A stretch of DNA of 64,000 bases from Thermoguttaceae bacterium (GCA_017441605.1 JAFRXD010000098.1:34900-98899), one strand, 5' to 3'. Shown: positions 51,084 through 60,170, counted from the stretch's first letter. The notes: a model not told the origin generated them from the letters alone. Numbers and translations are program-made.

Positions 51084-53195
51084 ATGAGCAACGGTCGCAC
51101 CCTCGATTCTTTAACGTTCAAAGAGCTTTGCGCTTTGGCGGGGCGTCTTGAACTAAAGGGATGGACGCGTCTTCGCAAAGCGGGTCTCGTCGATCTCCTT
51201 CGCGAAAGCATCGGCGCGGGCTCCTCGTCGCCTAGTCCGTCGAGTTCGTCGTCCGACGCGCCGAAATCTTCTTCAAGCTCCTCGCGAGCGCCCTCTTCTC
51301 AAACCTCCCCGCAACCGGTCGAGGATCCTTCCTCGCCGCCGAAGCGCAAGCGCGGTCGCCCGCGTAAAACGCCGTCGATTCCGGTTCCGGAGCCGGTCGT
51401 CGCCCCCCCCGAGCCGAAGGTCGAGCCGCCGAAAGCGGAGTCGGAAGCCGCCGCGGTCAAACCGAAATCAAAGCGAGGACGCAAACCGAAGCGCGTCGAT
51501 CCCGCTCCCGAACCGTCTTTGCTCGACTACGCCGCGCCCGAGGAGCCCGCCGAGCCCAAAATCGAACCAAAAGCCGAATCGAAAAAAGCGAGCTCGAAGT
51601 CCGAGCCCGCAAAAACCGAGCCCGAACCCGCTCCCGCCAAACCGAAATCGAAGCGAGGGCGCAAACCGAAGCGCGTCGACCCCGCTCCCGAGCCGATTCC
51701 CGCGTCGGAGCCCGAACCCGCCCCCGTCGACGAAAAACCGGCGTCTAAAGAAGCCGAGCCCGAGGCCGCCCCCGTCAAACCAAAGCGCGGTCGCGGAAAA
51801 AAAGCGGTCGCCAAAGTCGAGTCCGCCCAGGTCGTCAAAGAACCGGAAGTCGCGGCGGCTCCCGAGCCCGTCGTCGAGGAACCCCCGAAAAAGCGACGCG
51901 TCGGTCGCCCTAGAAAATCGGAACAACTAGCCGCGAAACAAGGGGCTCCCGAGCCGGTCGCGGTCGAAAAGTCCGAAGAGCCGGTTCAAGCGGAGCCCGT
52001 CGCTCCGACTAAAAAACGAGTCGAGCCGACCCCCGTTTCGGAGTCCGCCCCCGCCGTCGCGCCGAAGCGCAGAGGGCGCCCGCGCAAAAAGCCGCTCGTC
52101 GAGGAACCGCTCGAGCCGCTCGAATCTCCCAAACAGTTGGAAGACGAAATCGACGAGCCAAGTTGCGTCGAAGACGTTCCAAAGGGCGCCGACTTCGACG
52201 AAGATTTCAACGTCTGGAACGTCGACGACGAATCCCCGAAATCCCGCGTCGACGAGGACGAAGACGACGCCGAGGACGACGATTTCGACGACGACTTCGA
52301 CGAGGATTCCGACTCCGATCCCGAACCCGCCCCGGCTCCGGAGCCCGAGCCCGTCCTCGAGCCGATGTCCGAGCGCGCGAGAGAGATCCAGGAAAAAGCC
52401 CGCGCTAGAAAAATCGTCGGATCCCCGCGCGATCGCTCCGACCGACTCGCCCTCTTCGTCTGCGACTCCTACTGGCTCCGCGCCCACTGGGAAATCACCC
52501 CCGCCCTCGTCGAGCGCGTCCGCTCCGCCATGGGGCGCCATTGGTACACCGCCGACCCCGTCCTGCGCGTTTTCCTCGTCGATCGCGACGGAGCGTCCGC
52601 GACCGGGCGTCGAGAGCTCTTCTCCGAATTGGAGGTTCGCGGAGGCGTCGACGTCTGGTATATTCCGGTCGACAATCCCCCGAGTTGCTATATGGTCGAA
52701 CTTGGCTACAAAGCGCGCGACGGGCAGTTCTTTACGCTCATTTCCAGCAACGCCGTGCTGACGCCTCAGCGCTACGTCCACGACTCGTTCGGGCGCTCGC
52801 CGCTTAGTTCGCTAAGCTCGCAAGGGCGCTCCGACGCGCCGATCGCCTCGAGCGCGCCGAGCCGAGCCCGAGCCGGCGGGTTCGATTCCTCCTTCGACGC
52901 CCCGTTCGACGCGAGCGCTCGCGACGCCTTTTCGCCTCGTTTGCTCGAGCTCGACGTCGAGCTCGTGATTAAGGGCCGCGCCGTTCCCGGCTCGGTCGCG
53001 AGAATTAAAGACGAGCCGATTCGCCTAGCTTCCGACGGAGCCTTTTCCGTTAGGTACAGCCTCCCGGAACGGAGACACGTCTTCCCCGTCTCGATCTCGA
53101 GTCGCGACGGCATGGAAACGCGCACCGTCGTCTTGGCGGTCGATCGCAACACGAAGAAGTTGGATCCCGTCTATAAAGACGACGAAGACGATTGA
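51084..53195 (+). CDS. DUF4912 protein with SAP/Rho-N-like start and five AT-hook-like motifs
   Basis: 703 residues. Residues 8-38 (SLTFKELCALAGRLELKGWT, then RLRKAGLVDLL) look like a SAP or Rho-N helix-extended-helix motif. Residues 60-450 are disordered, rich in Pro, Glu, Lys and Ser, with basic GRP/GRK motifs near residues 86 (KRGRPRK), 129 and 188 (KRGRKPKR), 268 (VGRPRK) and 327 (RRGRPRK), the AT-hook type that binds the minor groove. An acidic run follows (near residues 375-415). DUF4912 is at 448-570: RLALFVCDSYWLRAHWEI, DVWYIPVDNPPSCYMVELGY and TLISSNAVLTPQR. It might be a chromosome- or RNA-binding factor (inference). GGAGG lies seven bases before the ATG. Confidence 0.8.
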   Translation: MSNGRTLDSLTFKELCALAGRLELKGWTRLRKAGLVDLLRESIGAGSSSPSPSSSSSDAPKSSSSSSRAPSSQTSPQPVEDPSSPPKRKRGRPRKTPSIPVPEPVVAPPEPKVEPPKAESEAAAVKPKSKRGRKPKRVDPAPEPSLLDYAAPEEPAEPKIEPKAESKKASSKSEPAKTEPEPAPAKPKSKRGRKPKRVDPAPEPIPASEPEPAPVDEKPASKEAEPEAAPVKPKRGRGKKAVAKVESAQVVKEPEVAAAPEPVVEEPPKKRRVGRPRKSEQLAAKQGAPEPVAVEKSEEPVQAEPVAPTKKRVEPTPVSESAPAVAPKRRGRPRKKPLVEEPLEPLESPKQLEDEIDEPSCVEDVPKGADFDEDFNVWNVDDESPKSRVDEDEDDAEDDDFDDDFDEDSDSDPEPAPAPEPEPVLEPMSERAREIQEKARARKIVGSPRDRSDRLALFVCDSYWLRAHWEITPALVERVRSAMGRHWYTADPVLRVFLVDRDGASATGRRELFSELEVRGGVDVWYIPVDNPPSCYMVELGYKARDGQFFTLISSNAVLTPQRYVHDSFGRSPLSSLSSQGRSDAPIASSAPSRARAGGFDSSFDAPFDASARDAFSPRLLELDVELVIKGRAVPGSVARIKDEPIRLASDGAFSVRYSLPERRHVFPVSISSRDGMETRTVVLAVDRNTKKLDPVYKDDEDD

Positions 53196-53234
53196 CGCCA
53201 AAAAGCGTCGAGCCGCGGGAATAACGATCGCATC

Positions 53235-54188
53235 GTGGAAACGTTTCGACGGTTGGAAGATTTTCCAAATCGATTTAGGAATTGCGCCGTTTCAATTGGC
53301 AAATTCGACGGTCCCCATTTGGGGCACGTCGCCATTTTGCGCGCGCTCGTTTCCCGCGCCAAGGAGCTCGACGCGCCCTCCGTCGTTTTTACGTTCGACC
53401 CTTTTCCCGCTCAAATTCTCAGGCCGAGCGCCTCTTTTCGCGCCCTGTGCGACGTCGACCAGAAAATCGAGCGTCTAGCGGCGCTCGGCGTCGACGCGCT
53501 CGTGCTGTTCCCGACGACCCGCGAATTTCTCCAAACCTCGGCTCGCGAATTCTTTAACGACGTTCTCCTCGAGCGCTTGGGCGCCGTCGCCTTGGTCGAG
53601 GGGAACAATTTCCATTTCGGCTCCGACGGCGGTTCGGTCGACGTTCTCGCCGAGCTCTGCCTAAACGGCGGCGTCGCCCTCAAAATCGTCGAGCCGGTCG
53701 TCGTCCAAGGAGCGCGCGTCTCCAGCAGTCGCGCCCGCGCGCTCGTTGGAACGGGCGAGGTCGAGGCGATTCGCGCTCTTTTGGGGCGCCCCTACGAGTT
53801 GCGAGGAATCGTCGAGCGAGGCGATCGTCGAGGGCGGACCCTCGGCTTTCCCACGGCGAACCTCGGCTCGGTCGTCGCGCTCGTTCCAAGTCCCGGCGTC
53901 TACGCCGCGATCGCCGCGACCCCCGACGGAATCGAGCGACCCGCGGCGGTCAACGTCGGAGGGAATCCGACCTTCGGAATCGACGCGACGAAAATCGAGG
54001 CGCATCTTCTCGGCTTTCAAGGAGATCTCTACGACCGCCCCCTACGGCTCGCGTTTCTCGAAAAGATTCGCGACGTGGCGCGCTTCGAATCGAAAGACGC
54101 GCTCGTCGCTCAAATGGCCCGAGATCTTCGCGCGGTCGACGCCGCGTTTCAGCGCGAGAGAACCGCGAACTTCGCGTCCTCGAAGTAA
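53235..54188 (+). CDS. ribF: bifunctional riboflavin kinase / FAD synthetase
   Basis: 317 residues. It makes FMN and FAD from riboflavin. The N-terminal adenylyltransferase half shows SIGKFDGPHLGHVAILRAL, FTFDPFPAQILRP and VEGNNFHFGSDGGS. The C-terminal kinase half starts near residue 180: YELRGIVERGDRRGRTLGFPTANL, then GVYAA and FGIDATKIEAHLLGFQGDLY. Length and order are normal. The start is a GTG at 53235, 39 bases after the DUF4912 stop. Its 3' end overlaps the convergent NAD(P)HX dehydratase gene by 40 bases, with no terminator seen. Confidence 0.93.
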   Translation: METFRRLEDFPNRFRNCAVSIGKFDGPHLGHVAILRALVSRAKELDAPSVVFTFDPFPAQILRPSASFRALCDVDQKIERLAALGVDALVLFPTTREFLQTSAREFFNDVLLERLGAVALVEGNNFHFGSDGGSVDVLAELCLNGGVALKIVEPVVVQGARVSSSRARALVGTGEVEAIRALLGRPYELRGIVERGDRRGRTLGFPTANLGSVVALVPSPGVYAAIAATPDGIERPAAVNVGGNPTFGIDATKIEAHLLGFQGDLYDRPLRLAFLEKIRDVARFESKDALVAQMARDLRAVDAAFQRERTANFASSK

Positions 54189-55150
54189 TCGAACGCGATC
54201 GGCAAAAAGCGTATTATGTCCGAGGCGACTCCCCCGCGGGAGCAAACCGCTCGACGCAATTCCCCCGCGAGACCGCAAAGCGCCGTCCCGAGTCGCGCCG
54301 CGTCCCAAGGGCTCGCCCCTTGAGCGAGTAGTCCGACGATTACCCCCGTCAAAACGTCGCCGCTACCCCCGGTCGCCATGATCTCGCACCCGGTCCGATT
54401 AACGCTCGTTCGAATCGAGCCGCTCGCCCCGTCCAGCTTGGCGACGACCGACTCCGCCCCTTTCAGAACCAAGACGAACTCGCTGGGAAACGCGCCTCCC
54501 GCCTTCGACTTAACGCGCCTCAAAAAAGCCCGCGCGCAGTCGAGCCGATCTTTCGGATCGTCCGTCGGCTTGCGTCCGAAAAGACGCGCGAACTCCCCCG
54601 GATGCGGCGTCAGAATTCGCGAAGCGACCGGAAACTCGTATTCGAACTCGGAACCGAGCGCGTTAAGCGCGTCCGCGTCGAAGACAGCCGGGACCGGAAT
54701 CGTCGAGAAAAGCTCCCGAGAAAGACGGTTCAAATCCTCGGACCGCCCCAAGCCGGGGCCGATCCCGACCGCCGTCGCGCCCTCGAGCGCGCTCGAAACG
54801 AGGCTCTCGGAGTACGCGAGCCGTCCCTCGGCGTCCGCCGGATATCCGCCGATCGTGTACTCGCGCTGAAAACTCGCGACCGTTTCCAAAATCGGGTCGG
54901 GAACCCGCAGCCGCGTCAACCCCGCCCCGGCGAAAAGACAGGCGCTTCCCGCGAGCGCGATCGCCCCGCTCATTCCCCGAGAGCCCCCGATTAGGACCCC
55001 CGTCCCGAACGTTCCCTTGTGTCCGTCCTCCGGGCGCTCCGGTAAGTCGGGCAAATCTCGCCAAAATTTGACGCGTCTTCCGATCCGCTCTAGTTCCGCG
55101 AGTTTTCGCCAACCCCGACGATACGCGGGAACCGGTAAAAAAGGTTCCAT
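54149..55150 (-). CDS. nnrD: ADP/ATP-dependent NAD(P)H-hydrate dehydratase
   Basis: 333 residues. Ribokinase-like enzyme that repairs hydrated NAD(P)H. Motifs: KGTFGTGVLIGGSRGMSGAIALAG, AGAGLTRLRVPD, TPHPGEFARLFGRKP, LVLKGAESVV and the ATGGSGDVLTGVIVGLLAQG signature. The NnrE epimerase half found in fused YjeF proteins is absent, so this is the stand-alone form. An in-frame extension reaches 55486 and overlaps manC. The ATG at 55150 has GGAGGAAAG eight bases upstream and a good promoter before it, so it is the start. Convergent overlap with ribF. Confidence 0.9.
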   Translation of the reverse strand: MEPFLPVPAYRRGWRKLAELERIGRRVKFWRDLPDLPERPEDGHKGTFGTGVLIGGSRGMSGAIALAGSACLFAGAGLTRLRVPDPILETVASFQREYTIGGYPADAEGRLAYSESLVSSALEGATAVGIGPGLGRSEDLNRLSRELFSTIPVPAVFDADALNALGSEFEYEFPVASRILTPHPGEFARLFGRKPTDDPKDRLDCARAFLRRVKSKAGGAFPSEFVLVLKGAESVVAKLDGASGSIRTSVNRTGCEIMATGGSGDVLTGVIVGLLAQGASPWDAARLGTALCGLAGELRRAVCSRGGVASDIIRFLPIAFDYFEDAKFAVLSR

Positions 55151-55201
55151 TGTTCTTTCCTCCGTTAAGTCGTTCGAGCGATAATCGCCCCGTGAGAACG
55201 A

Positions 55202-55230
55202 ATTATAAGCGCTTGAGACCAAAATGACAA
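55202..55230 (-). promoter_or_regulatory. nnrD promoter overlapping the manC start codon
   Basis: On the minus strand TTGTCA (55230-55225), exactly 17 bases, TATAAT (55207-55202). The -35 box lies on codons 1-3 of the divergent manC, so polymerase here may interfere with manC transcription. Confidence 0.65.
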
Positions 55231-56330
55231 TCTTCCCCTTAATTATGGCGGGAGGCCCCGGTTCCCGCCTTTGGCCCGAAAGCCGGCGCTCGCGCCCCAA
55301 ACCGTTCCTCCCCCTTCTTCCCGACGGACGATCTCTCTTTCGCGCGACCCTCGACCGCGTCGCGCCGCTAGCCCTCCAAGGGGGCCCTCTCGTCGCGATC
55401 GGCGCGTCCCTCGCCGAGCTCGCCTTGGCGCAAGCCCCCGAGCTGGAGCCCGAGCGACTCTTGCGCGAGCCCTCCCCTCGCGACACCGCGCTCTGCGCCG
55501 CCTGGGCGTCCCTCGAAGTCCTGCGCCTCGACCCCGACGCCGCGCTCCTCGTTCTTCCTTCCGACCATCTCGTCGAACCCGACGAAACCTTCCGCGAAAC
55601 GATTCGACTAGGCGCCGAGTTTTTGCGCGAACGTCCCGACGAGCTCGTCGTTTTCGGAATCGAGCCGCGCTTCGCGTCGACCGCCTACGGGTACGTCGAG
55701 CGCGGCGAAAACCTCGGCGTCGAAATCTATCGCGTCGCGCGATTTCGCGAAAAGCCGAATCTAGCGACCGCGACCGAATTCCTCCAAACCGGCCGTTTCT
55801 TCTGGAACGCCGGGATCTTTCTCTGGCGCGCCGAGACCTATTTGCGCCTTTTGGAAAAATTCGAGCCCGAGTTCGCCCCGATCCTCCGAACAATGCGCGA
55901 CAAAATCGACGCGGCCAGAGCCCGAGGCGAGCGCCCCGACGACGACCCAGAGTTCGCTCGCGCTTTTTCGAGCGCGAAACGAATCTCGATCGATCGCGCC
56001 GTCTTGGAGCGCGCCGAGTCGGTCGCCGTCGTTCGCGCCAATAAATTCGCGTGGAGCGATCTAGGTTCCTTCGGAGCCCTGGAAGAAACGGACCGCCGCG
56101 AGGAAAAGAGGACGAACTCCCCTCGCCGAGGAATCGTAATCGAAGAAAACTCCTTTCGGAATCTCGTTAGAGTCCGCGACCCCGAGAAGCTGGTCGCGCT
56201 CGTCGACGTCGACGACCTGCTGATCGTCGAGACCCCCGACGCCCTGCTCGTCGCGAAAAACGGAAGCGACGACGGTATAAAGCGCCTCGTCAAGCGACTC
56301 GGAAAGGAGGGACTCGACTCCTATTTATAG
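55224..56330 (+). CDS. manC: mannose-1-phosphate guanylyltransferase
   Basis: 368 residues. It forms GDP-mannose from mannose-1-phosphate and GTP, a precursor for glycans and capsules. Motifs: PLIMAGGPGSRLWPESRRSRPKPF (pyrophosphorylase loop), LVLPSDHLV, FREKPNLATATEFL, FFWNAGIFLW and KFAWSDLGSFGAL. Length fits the short form without the phosphomannose isomerase domain. The ATG at 55224 has only a weak ribosome site (GAG at about -9), and I see no clear promoter of its own between nnrD and it. It may supply the exopolysaccharide pathway encoded at 16204-22856. Confidence 0.92.
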   Translation: MTIFPLIMAGGPGSRLWPESRRSRPKPFLPLLPDGRSLFRATLDRVAPLALQGGPLVAIGASLAELALAQAPELEPERLLREPSPRDTALCAAWASLEVLRLDPDAALLVLPSDHLVEPDETFRETIRLGAEFLRERPDELVVFGIEPRFASTAYGYVERGENLGVEIYRVARFREKPNLATATEFLQTGRFFWNAGIFLWRAETYLRLLEKFEPEFAPILRTMRDKIDAARARGERPDDDPEFARAFSSAKRISIDRAVLERAESVAVVRANKFAWSDLGSFGALEETDRREEKRTNSPRRGIVIEENSFRNLVRVRDPEKLVALVDVDDLLIVETPDALLVAKNGSDDGIKRLVKRLGKEGLDSYL

Positions 56331-56544
56331 CGCGCACCGCGCCGAGCGACCCGCCATTTTGCGCTCTCTTTCTTCCCTCCCGTTCCGACGAAAACGAAAA
56401 ATTTCCCAAGTTTTTCAATTAAAACTGGCCTGGGAAGAAAGAAATGTCCGATACTACCGGCACAGCCGTATGGTGGACTGAAAAGGAATACAGTTCGCCG
56501 AACCCCATTGGATGATTCAGTGTAATAGAGGTGGGTACAAGACC

Positions 56545-58167
56545 ATGTCTCGAAGCATCAAAATGATTGTCGCCGGTCTATGTTTAGCCCTGGCGACCGC
56601 GTCGACCGCTTCTGCCCAGGTTTCGCAGATGCGCTTGTTTTCACCCTTCCCGGACGACCAATTCGGAGGGGGAATCTACGAACACGAAGGAATGTACGGC
56701 AGCATCAGCGCGGGCGTTATGAGCCTCTCTCAACCGAGCGACCAAGTGGTCGGCAGTCTGAACGGCGGTCAGCAGTTCGTTACGAACGTCATTCCGAACC
56801 TGTCCTCGAACGGTCGCGCGACGACGTTCACCTACTCCGAACAGTGCAGCCAAATCAACACGTCGCAATTCAGCGCCGACTGGGAAACCGCCACCCGATT
56901 CACCATCGGAAACCAAGACGGACACCACGGCTGGGAAGTTAGCGGCACGATCGTTAGCCCGCAGCGTTGCGACTACGACGGCGTTTACGGCGGCGTCGTG
57001 ATCGAAGACCCCGCGGTCGTCAACGTCAATAACTACAACCTCACCGGCTCCAACGGCAACTACTACGTCTGGACCGGCGACAGCTACCAACTCCTCGACC
57101 CGCAGGGAGCCGGAAGCGTCAACCAAATCGGTCGACTCTGGATGATCGTCGGGCTCGACTCCGTCGGTTCGGGTAACAACCAGACGAACGTCACTAACGG
57201 CAACAATAGCTCGACGACCAACAGCGCCGGATCCAACGCCGATCGTTACGCGTTCGTTCCAATGCCGATCGTTTACGAGACGTTCAACATCACCTCCAAG
57301 GTGAACACGTGGGACGTCGAAGCGATGTACACCTACCGCTTCCATCCCTTCCGCAGCGGCACCCTCGAAGCCCTCCTCGGCGTTCGTTACACTCAATTCG
57401 ACGGACGGTTCCGTTTCTACGGTCACGCCTCCACGAAGAACGAGTCGACCTACTCGATCACGATGGTCAGCCACGACACGAACATCTCGACCTCCACTAA
57501 CTACAGCGGCACCGGCACCACGACCGAGAGCACCAACTGGAGCAGCTACGGATACAACAACAACGCGTCCCGCGGCGCCGACCTCGGTATCTCCGACTGG
57601 AACTTCCAGGCGAACAACCACATCGTCGGTCCCCAAGTCGGTCTGCGCTACACCCTCTCCAACAACCGCTGGCGATTCAGCGGAGAGGCCAAGTACTTCG
57701 CCGGCTTCAACCGCCAGAACATTTACGGCAACGGTCAGCTCGGTCTGAAAGCGATGTCCGACACGCAGCAAAGCGCCTCGAACAACAGCAACAGCACGAA
57801 CAACAATAACAACAATAACAACAGCAACAGCAACAGCACGGGCGGCAACACCAGCTACACCGGCGGCGTCCAATCCTACACCCCGATCGGAACCGTGAAC
57901 AACGCCTTCGCCTACTCCAAGCACTACAACGCGTACACCAACGGCGTCAACGGTCGATTCGAGGCCGCTTGGAACTGGACCGAAGCGATCGGGTTCAAAG
58001 TCGGTTACGAGATGATGTACATGAGCAATATCGCTCGCGCCTCCGCGGTCAACAACTACCGCATCAACGAAGACGGCTCGATCTTCGGCGTCAAGGAGCG
58101 CAGGAAGGATCGCAACTTCGACCAATTCGTCCACGGCGTTATGTTCACCGTCATGGTCAACCGCTAA
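56545..58167 (+). CDS. BBP7-type outer-membrane beta-barrel protein
   Basis: 540 residues. Signal peptide MSRSIKMIVAGLCLALATASTASAQ. The mature part is beta-rich with barrel strands (VEAMYTYRFHPFRSGTLEALLGVRYTQ, NHIVGPQVGLRYTLSNNRWRFSGEAKYF, GFKVGYEMMYMSNIARA, VHGVMFTVMVNR ending in an aromatic-basic strand), as in the planctomycete BBP7 group. Around residues 412-435 is an Asn/Ser-rich loop. GAGGTGGG lies 12 bases before this ATG. An upstream ATG at 56512 is possible, but the signal peptide starts here. Codons (AAC, ACC, GGC, CGC) differ from the neighbours and suggest high expression. Confidence 0.82.
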   Translation: MSRSIKMIVAGLCLALATASTASAQVSQMRLFSPFPDDQFGGGIYEHEGMYGSISAGVMSLSQPSDQVVGSLNGGQQFVTNVIPNLSSNGRATTFTYSEQCSQINTSQFSADWETATRFTIGNQDGHHGWEVSGTIVSPQRCDYDGVYGGVVIEDPAVVNVNNYNLTGSNGNYYVWTGDSYQLLDPQGAGSVNQIGRLWMIVGLDSVGSGNNQTNVTNGNNSSTTNSAGSNADRYAFVPMPIVYETFNITSKVNTWDVEAMYTYRFHPFRSGTLEALLGVRYTQFDGRFRFYGHASTKNESTYSITMVSHDTNISTSTNYSGTGTTTESTNWSSYGYNNNASRGADLGISDWNFQANNHIVGPQVGLRYTLSNNRWRFSGEAKYFAGFNRQNIYGNGQLGLKAMSDTQQSASNNSNSTNNNNNNNNSNSNSTGGNTSYTGGVQSYTPIGTVNNAFAYSKHYNAYTNGVNGRFEAAWNWTEAIGFKVGYEMMYMSNIARASAVNNYRINEDGSIFGVKERRKDRNFDQFVHGVMFTVMVNR

Positions 58168-58635
58168 CCCTAGCCTAACCGGGCGCCCCGCTCGCGAGGC
58201 GCCCAATTCCGAACGCGCTTTCTCGTCCGAGTCCCAACCGGCTCAATGCGGATCGCGAGAAAGCCTCCCCCGAAGGAGTTCCGTCCTTCGAGGGCTTAGA
58301 TCCGCGACCCTCAAAATCCTCTTTTGAGTCATCCGACGATTGGGTTGGGTCGGGTTTCCACGCTAAGGCGACACGGAACGTCGCTGGGAAAACCGACCGC
58401 CCAACCGTTAAGACGGCGGCGGTTCTCCGTCCGAGGATCTTGCGAAAGCGCCAGAGCGGCGGACAACCTAAACTACTCGTTCCAAAAACCGTTGGAACTA
58501 CCCGGGCGTCGACCTTCGAAAGAATGTCGGCGCCCTTTTTCTTTCGTCGAGCTTCTTTTGACGATTTCCTTCGCGGCCTCGAGGTCTTTTACGCGTCGTT
58601 GATTTCGGCGTCTTTAGCGATCGCGTCGCCGAGCC
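58168..58635. other. gene-free stretch between the BBP7 gene and the prophage remnant
   Basis: Contains a hairpin with the arms GCC...CGAAGGA / TCCTTCG...GGC around 58264-58300, without a T-run. On the minus strand, just after the tape-measure stop, the frame continues for 15 more codons (GLGDAIAKDAEINDA). Otherwise I see nothing supported. Confidence 0.4.
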
Positions 58636-59172
58636 CTAGATAGCGCGCGAAATAGAATTGCTCGAACCGAGAAAAGAGTCCGCGATTCCAGAGATCGAAT
58701 TGGCGACTTGCGCGCCGGTTTTCCCCATCGATTGCAAGCTCTGCGCGGCTTCTTTCGCCTGCGCGGTCGCGCGTGCCGCCTCGCGCGCTTGTTTTTCAAG
58801 GGCTTTGGCGGCTTTTTCGGTTTGCCCGATCAGTTTGCCGATCTTGTTGTAGATATTTCCGAATTCGTCGGCGTATTGTCCCATCGCGATTTGGGACTTA
58901 TTCAAACCCTCGGTAAAACCGCCTTGAATGGTGTGAACGCGCCCGAGTTCGTCGACGTATTGTCCCAGCTTGATCTGCGAGGTCGACAGACCCTCGACGC
59001 ATTGCCCGAGCGCGTTTGTGAGTAGTCCTTCCTCATTGTAAGTGAGTTTTAACGATTGTTGGGTCTTTGTAAGCCCCGCGTTTAACTCATCAACGCTTTT
59101 AAGAAACTTAACGTCGAGCTCGGACGCGTCAACCGTTATCTTCACCCCCGTCGTTATCCGGTCGTTTGCCAT
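58636..59172 (-). pseudogene. truncated phage tail tape-measure-like gene
   Basis: 178 residues. MANDRITTGVKITVDASELD, then helices with the repeated segments LGQYVDELGRVHTIQ and MGQYADEFGNIYNKIG, and an Ala/Gln-rich coiled stretch, as at the N-terminus of tape-measure or minor tail proteins. Intact ones are several hundred residues or longer. After the TAG at 58638-58636 the same frame reads GLGDAIAKDAEINDA before another stop, so the gene seems interrupted and then deleted. Overlaps the next gene by 44 bases, a phage-like arrangement. Confidence 0.5.
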
Positions 59173-59491
59173 CCTCTATCCTCTTGCGCATTTCAAATAT
59201 TATCATATAGTTAATACAAAATATTAACGCGAACCGCACAACCTCAAATATTGCGACGATCCACGCCGTTCGTTTCCATATTTCCGGATCTAACAACGTG
59301 GTCTCCGTATCGAGTTGGAGGTTGCATTTGCACACGAAAATATGGATCGCCCACATTGCCGCAAGGAAAAGCAAGTAAGCCCTGTATCTGATCAGTTTGA
59401 AAATCCTGGGTTCTTCTTCTTGTTTAGCTAGATCTTGGTAGACCGCCTTGCGAGCTTCGATTTCAATTTCGTCCAATTCTTGTAGAGTCAT
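59129..59491 (-). CDS. small two-helix membrane protein of the prophage remnant
   Basis: 120 residues. A charged N-terminus (DEIEIEARKAVYQDLAKQEEE), then two hydrophobic helices (YLLFLAAMWAIHIFVCKC and IVAIFEVVRFALIFCINYMIIF) and an acidic tail. Not a family I know. The base composition is lower in GC than most of the window. It sits between the gp10-like and tape-measure-like genes in the same direction, and overlaps the latter, so it probably came with the phage. It could be a holin-like or tail-associated membrane protein, which is only a guess. Confidence 0.5.
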   Translation of the reverse strand: MTLQELDEIEIEARKAVYQDLAKQEEEPRIFKLIRYRAYLLFLAAMWAIHIFVCKCNLQLDTETTLLDPEIWKRTAWIVAIFEVVRFALIFCINYMIIFEMRKRIEDGKRPDNDGGEDNG

Positions 59492-59591
59492 TGTTGATCC
59501 CTCGATACTTCTATTGACGCGAAAAAGTCGCGCCGTCCGTTTCTACTAGGATACCAAATTCGACTCACTTTGGACGCCCCTTTTTTGTTTT

Positions 59592-60080
59592 TTAGGGTCC
59601 TTTTGGAACTCGTTTTTCGATATACCGCGCGATCTCTCGAAAATGCCCGACGCATTCTTTTTGAAGGGTCGGTAGCGCTTCCTTCTTGGCGCGTCTCAAA
59701 AAATGGTCGGGGGCGCTCGGTTTTCCGTTGGGGCGCCACCCCGCTTCGTGAAATTGTCCATAATACCCCGAATCCCGCTTGTTATTCTTTTCTTTGAAAG
59801 TGAACCCCGCCATCGCCCATATCTTGAGCCCTTTCGTTCCAACGCCGTATTTCTTGACGCTCTTTCCGATCCGACCCGATAAAAGGCGCTTGGGGCGATT
59901 CAATTTCGACTTGGCGCCTGTCTGGACTTCCTCCGAGTAGTCGACGACCGCTTTCTCCAGTTTGGGCGTCAGATCCGACCGCGCTTCGATCGAACCGTCG
60001 CGGATCCCTTCGATAAGGTTCGTCAAACCGTTCGCTCTCGTTCGCGATTCGTCCAACTCTCGGGCCAGCCCGAGAACCAA
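59592..60080 (-). CDS. HK97-gp10-like phage protein
   Basis: 162 residues. A helical start (LARELDESRTRANGLTNLIEGIR) and a basic middle lead to GYYGQFHEAGWRPNGKPSAPDHFLRRAKKE, which resembles the FVEFG-x-PAxPFLRPA core of gp10-type head-tail connector proteins. Such proteins connect the head and tail of siphophages. The start is a TTG at 60080, six bases downstream of the A-run side of a terminator of another gene, and the frame is open further upstream, so the true N-terminus may have been lost at the insertion boundary. Part of a three-gene remnant. Confidence 0.5.
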   Translation of the reverse strand: MVLGLARELDESRTRANGLTNLIEGIRDGSIEARSDLTPKLEKAVVDYSEEVQTGAKSKLNRPKRLLSGRIGKSVKKYGVGTKGLKIWAMAGFTFKEKNNKRDSGYYGQFHEAGWRPNGKPSAPDHFLRRAKKEALPTLQKECVGHFREIARYIEKRVPKGP

Positions 60081-60086
60081 TCCAAT

Positions 60087-60122
60087 AAAAAAGCCCCGTT
60101 CCCAGGGGGAGGAACGGAGCTT
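60087..60122 (-). terminator. intrinsic terminator of the TPR gene
   Basis: On the minus strand AAGCTCCGTTCC / GGAACGGGGCTT (12 pairs with one G-T) and then TTTTTT. It lies 50 bases after the TPR stop. Confidence 0.85.
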
Positions 60123-60170
60123 TTCGGTCGTCTAACGTCGCGACGGTCTAACGCGCGAAAAAGAAGACGC

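Noticed and set aside
56641..58206. 521-residue minus-strand open frame
   Set aside because: Antisense to the BBP7 gene; its valine/aspartate-rich sequence simply mirrors AAC/GAC/ACC codons.
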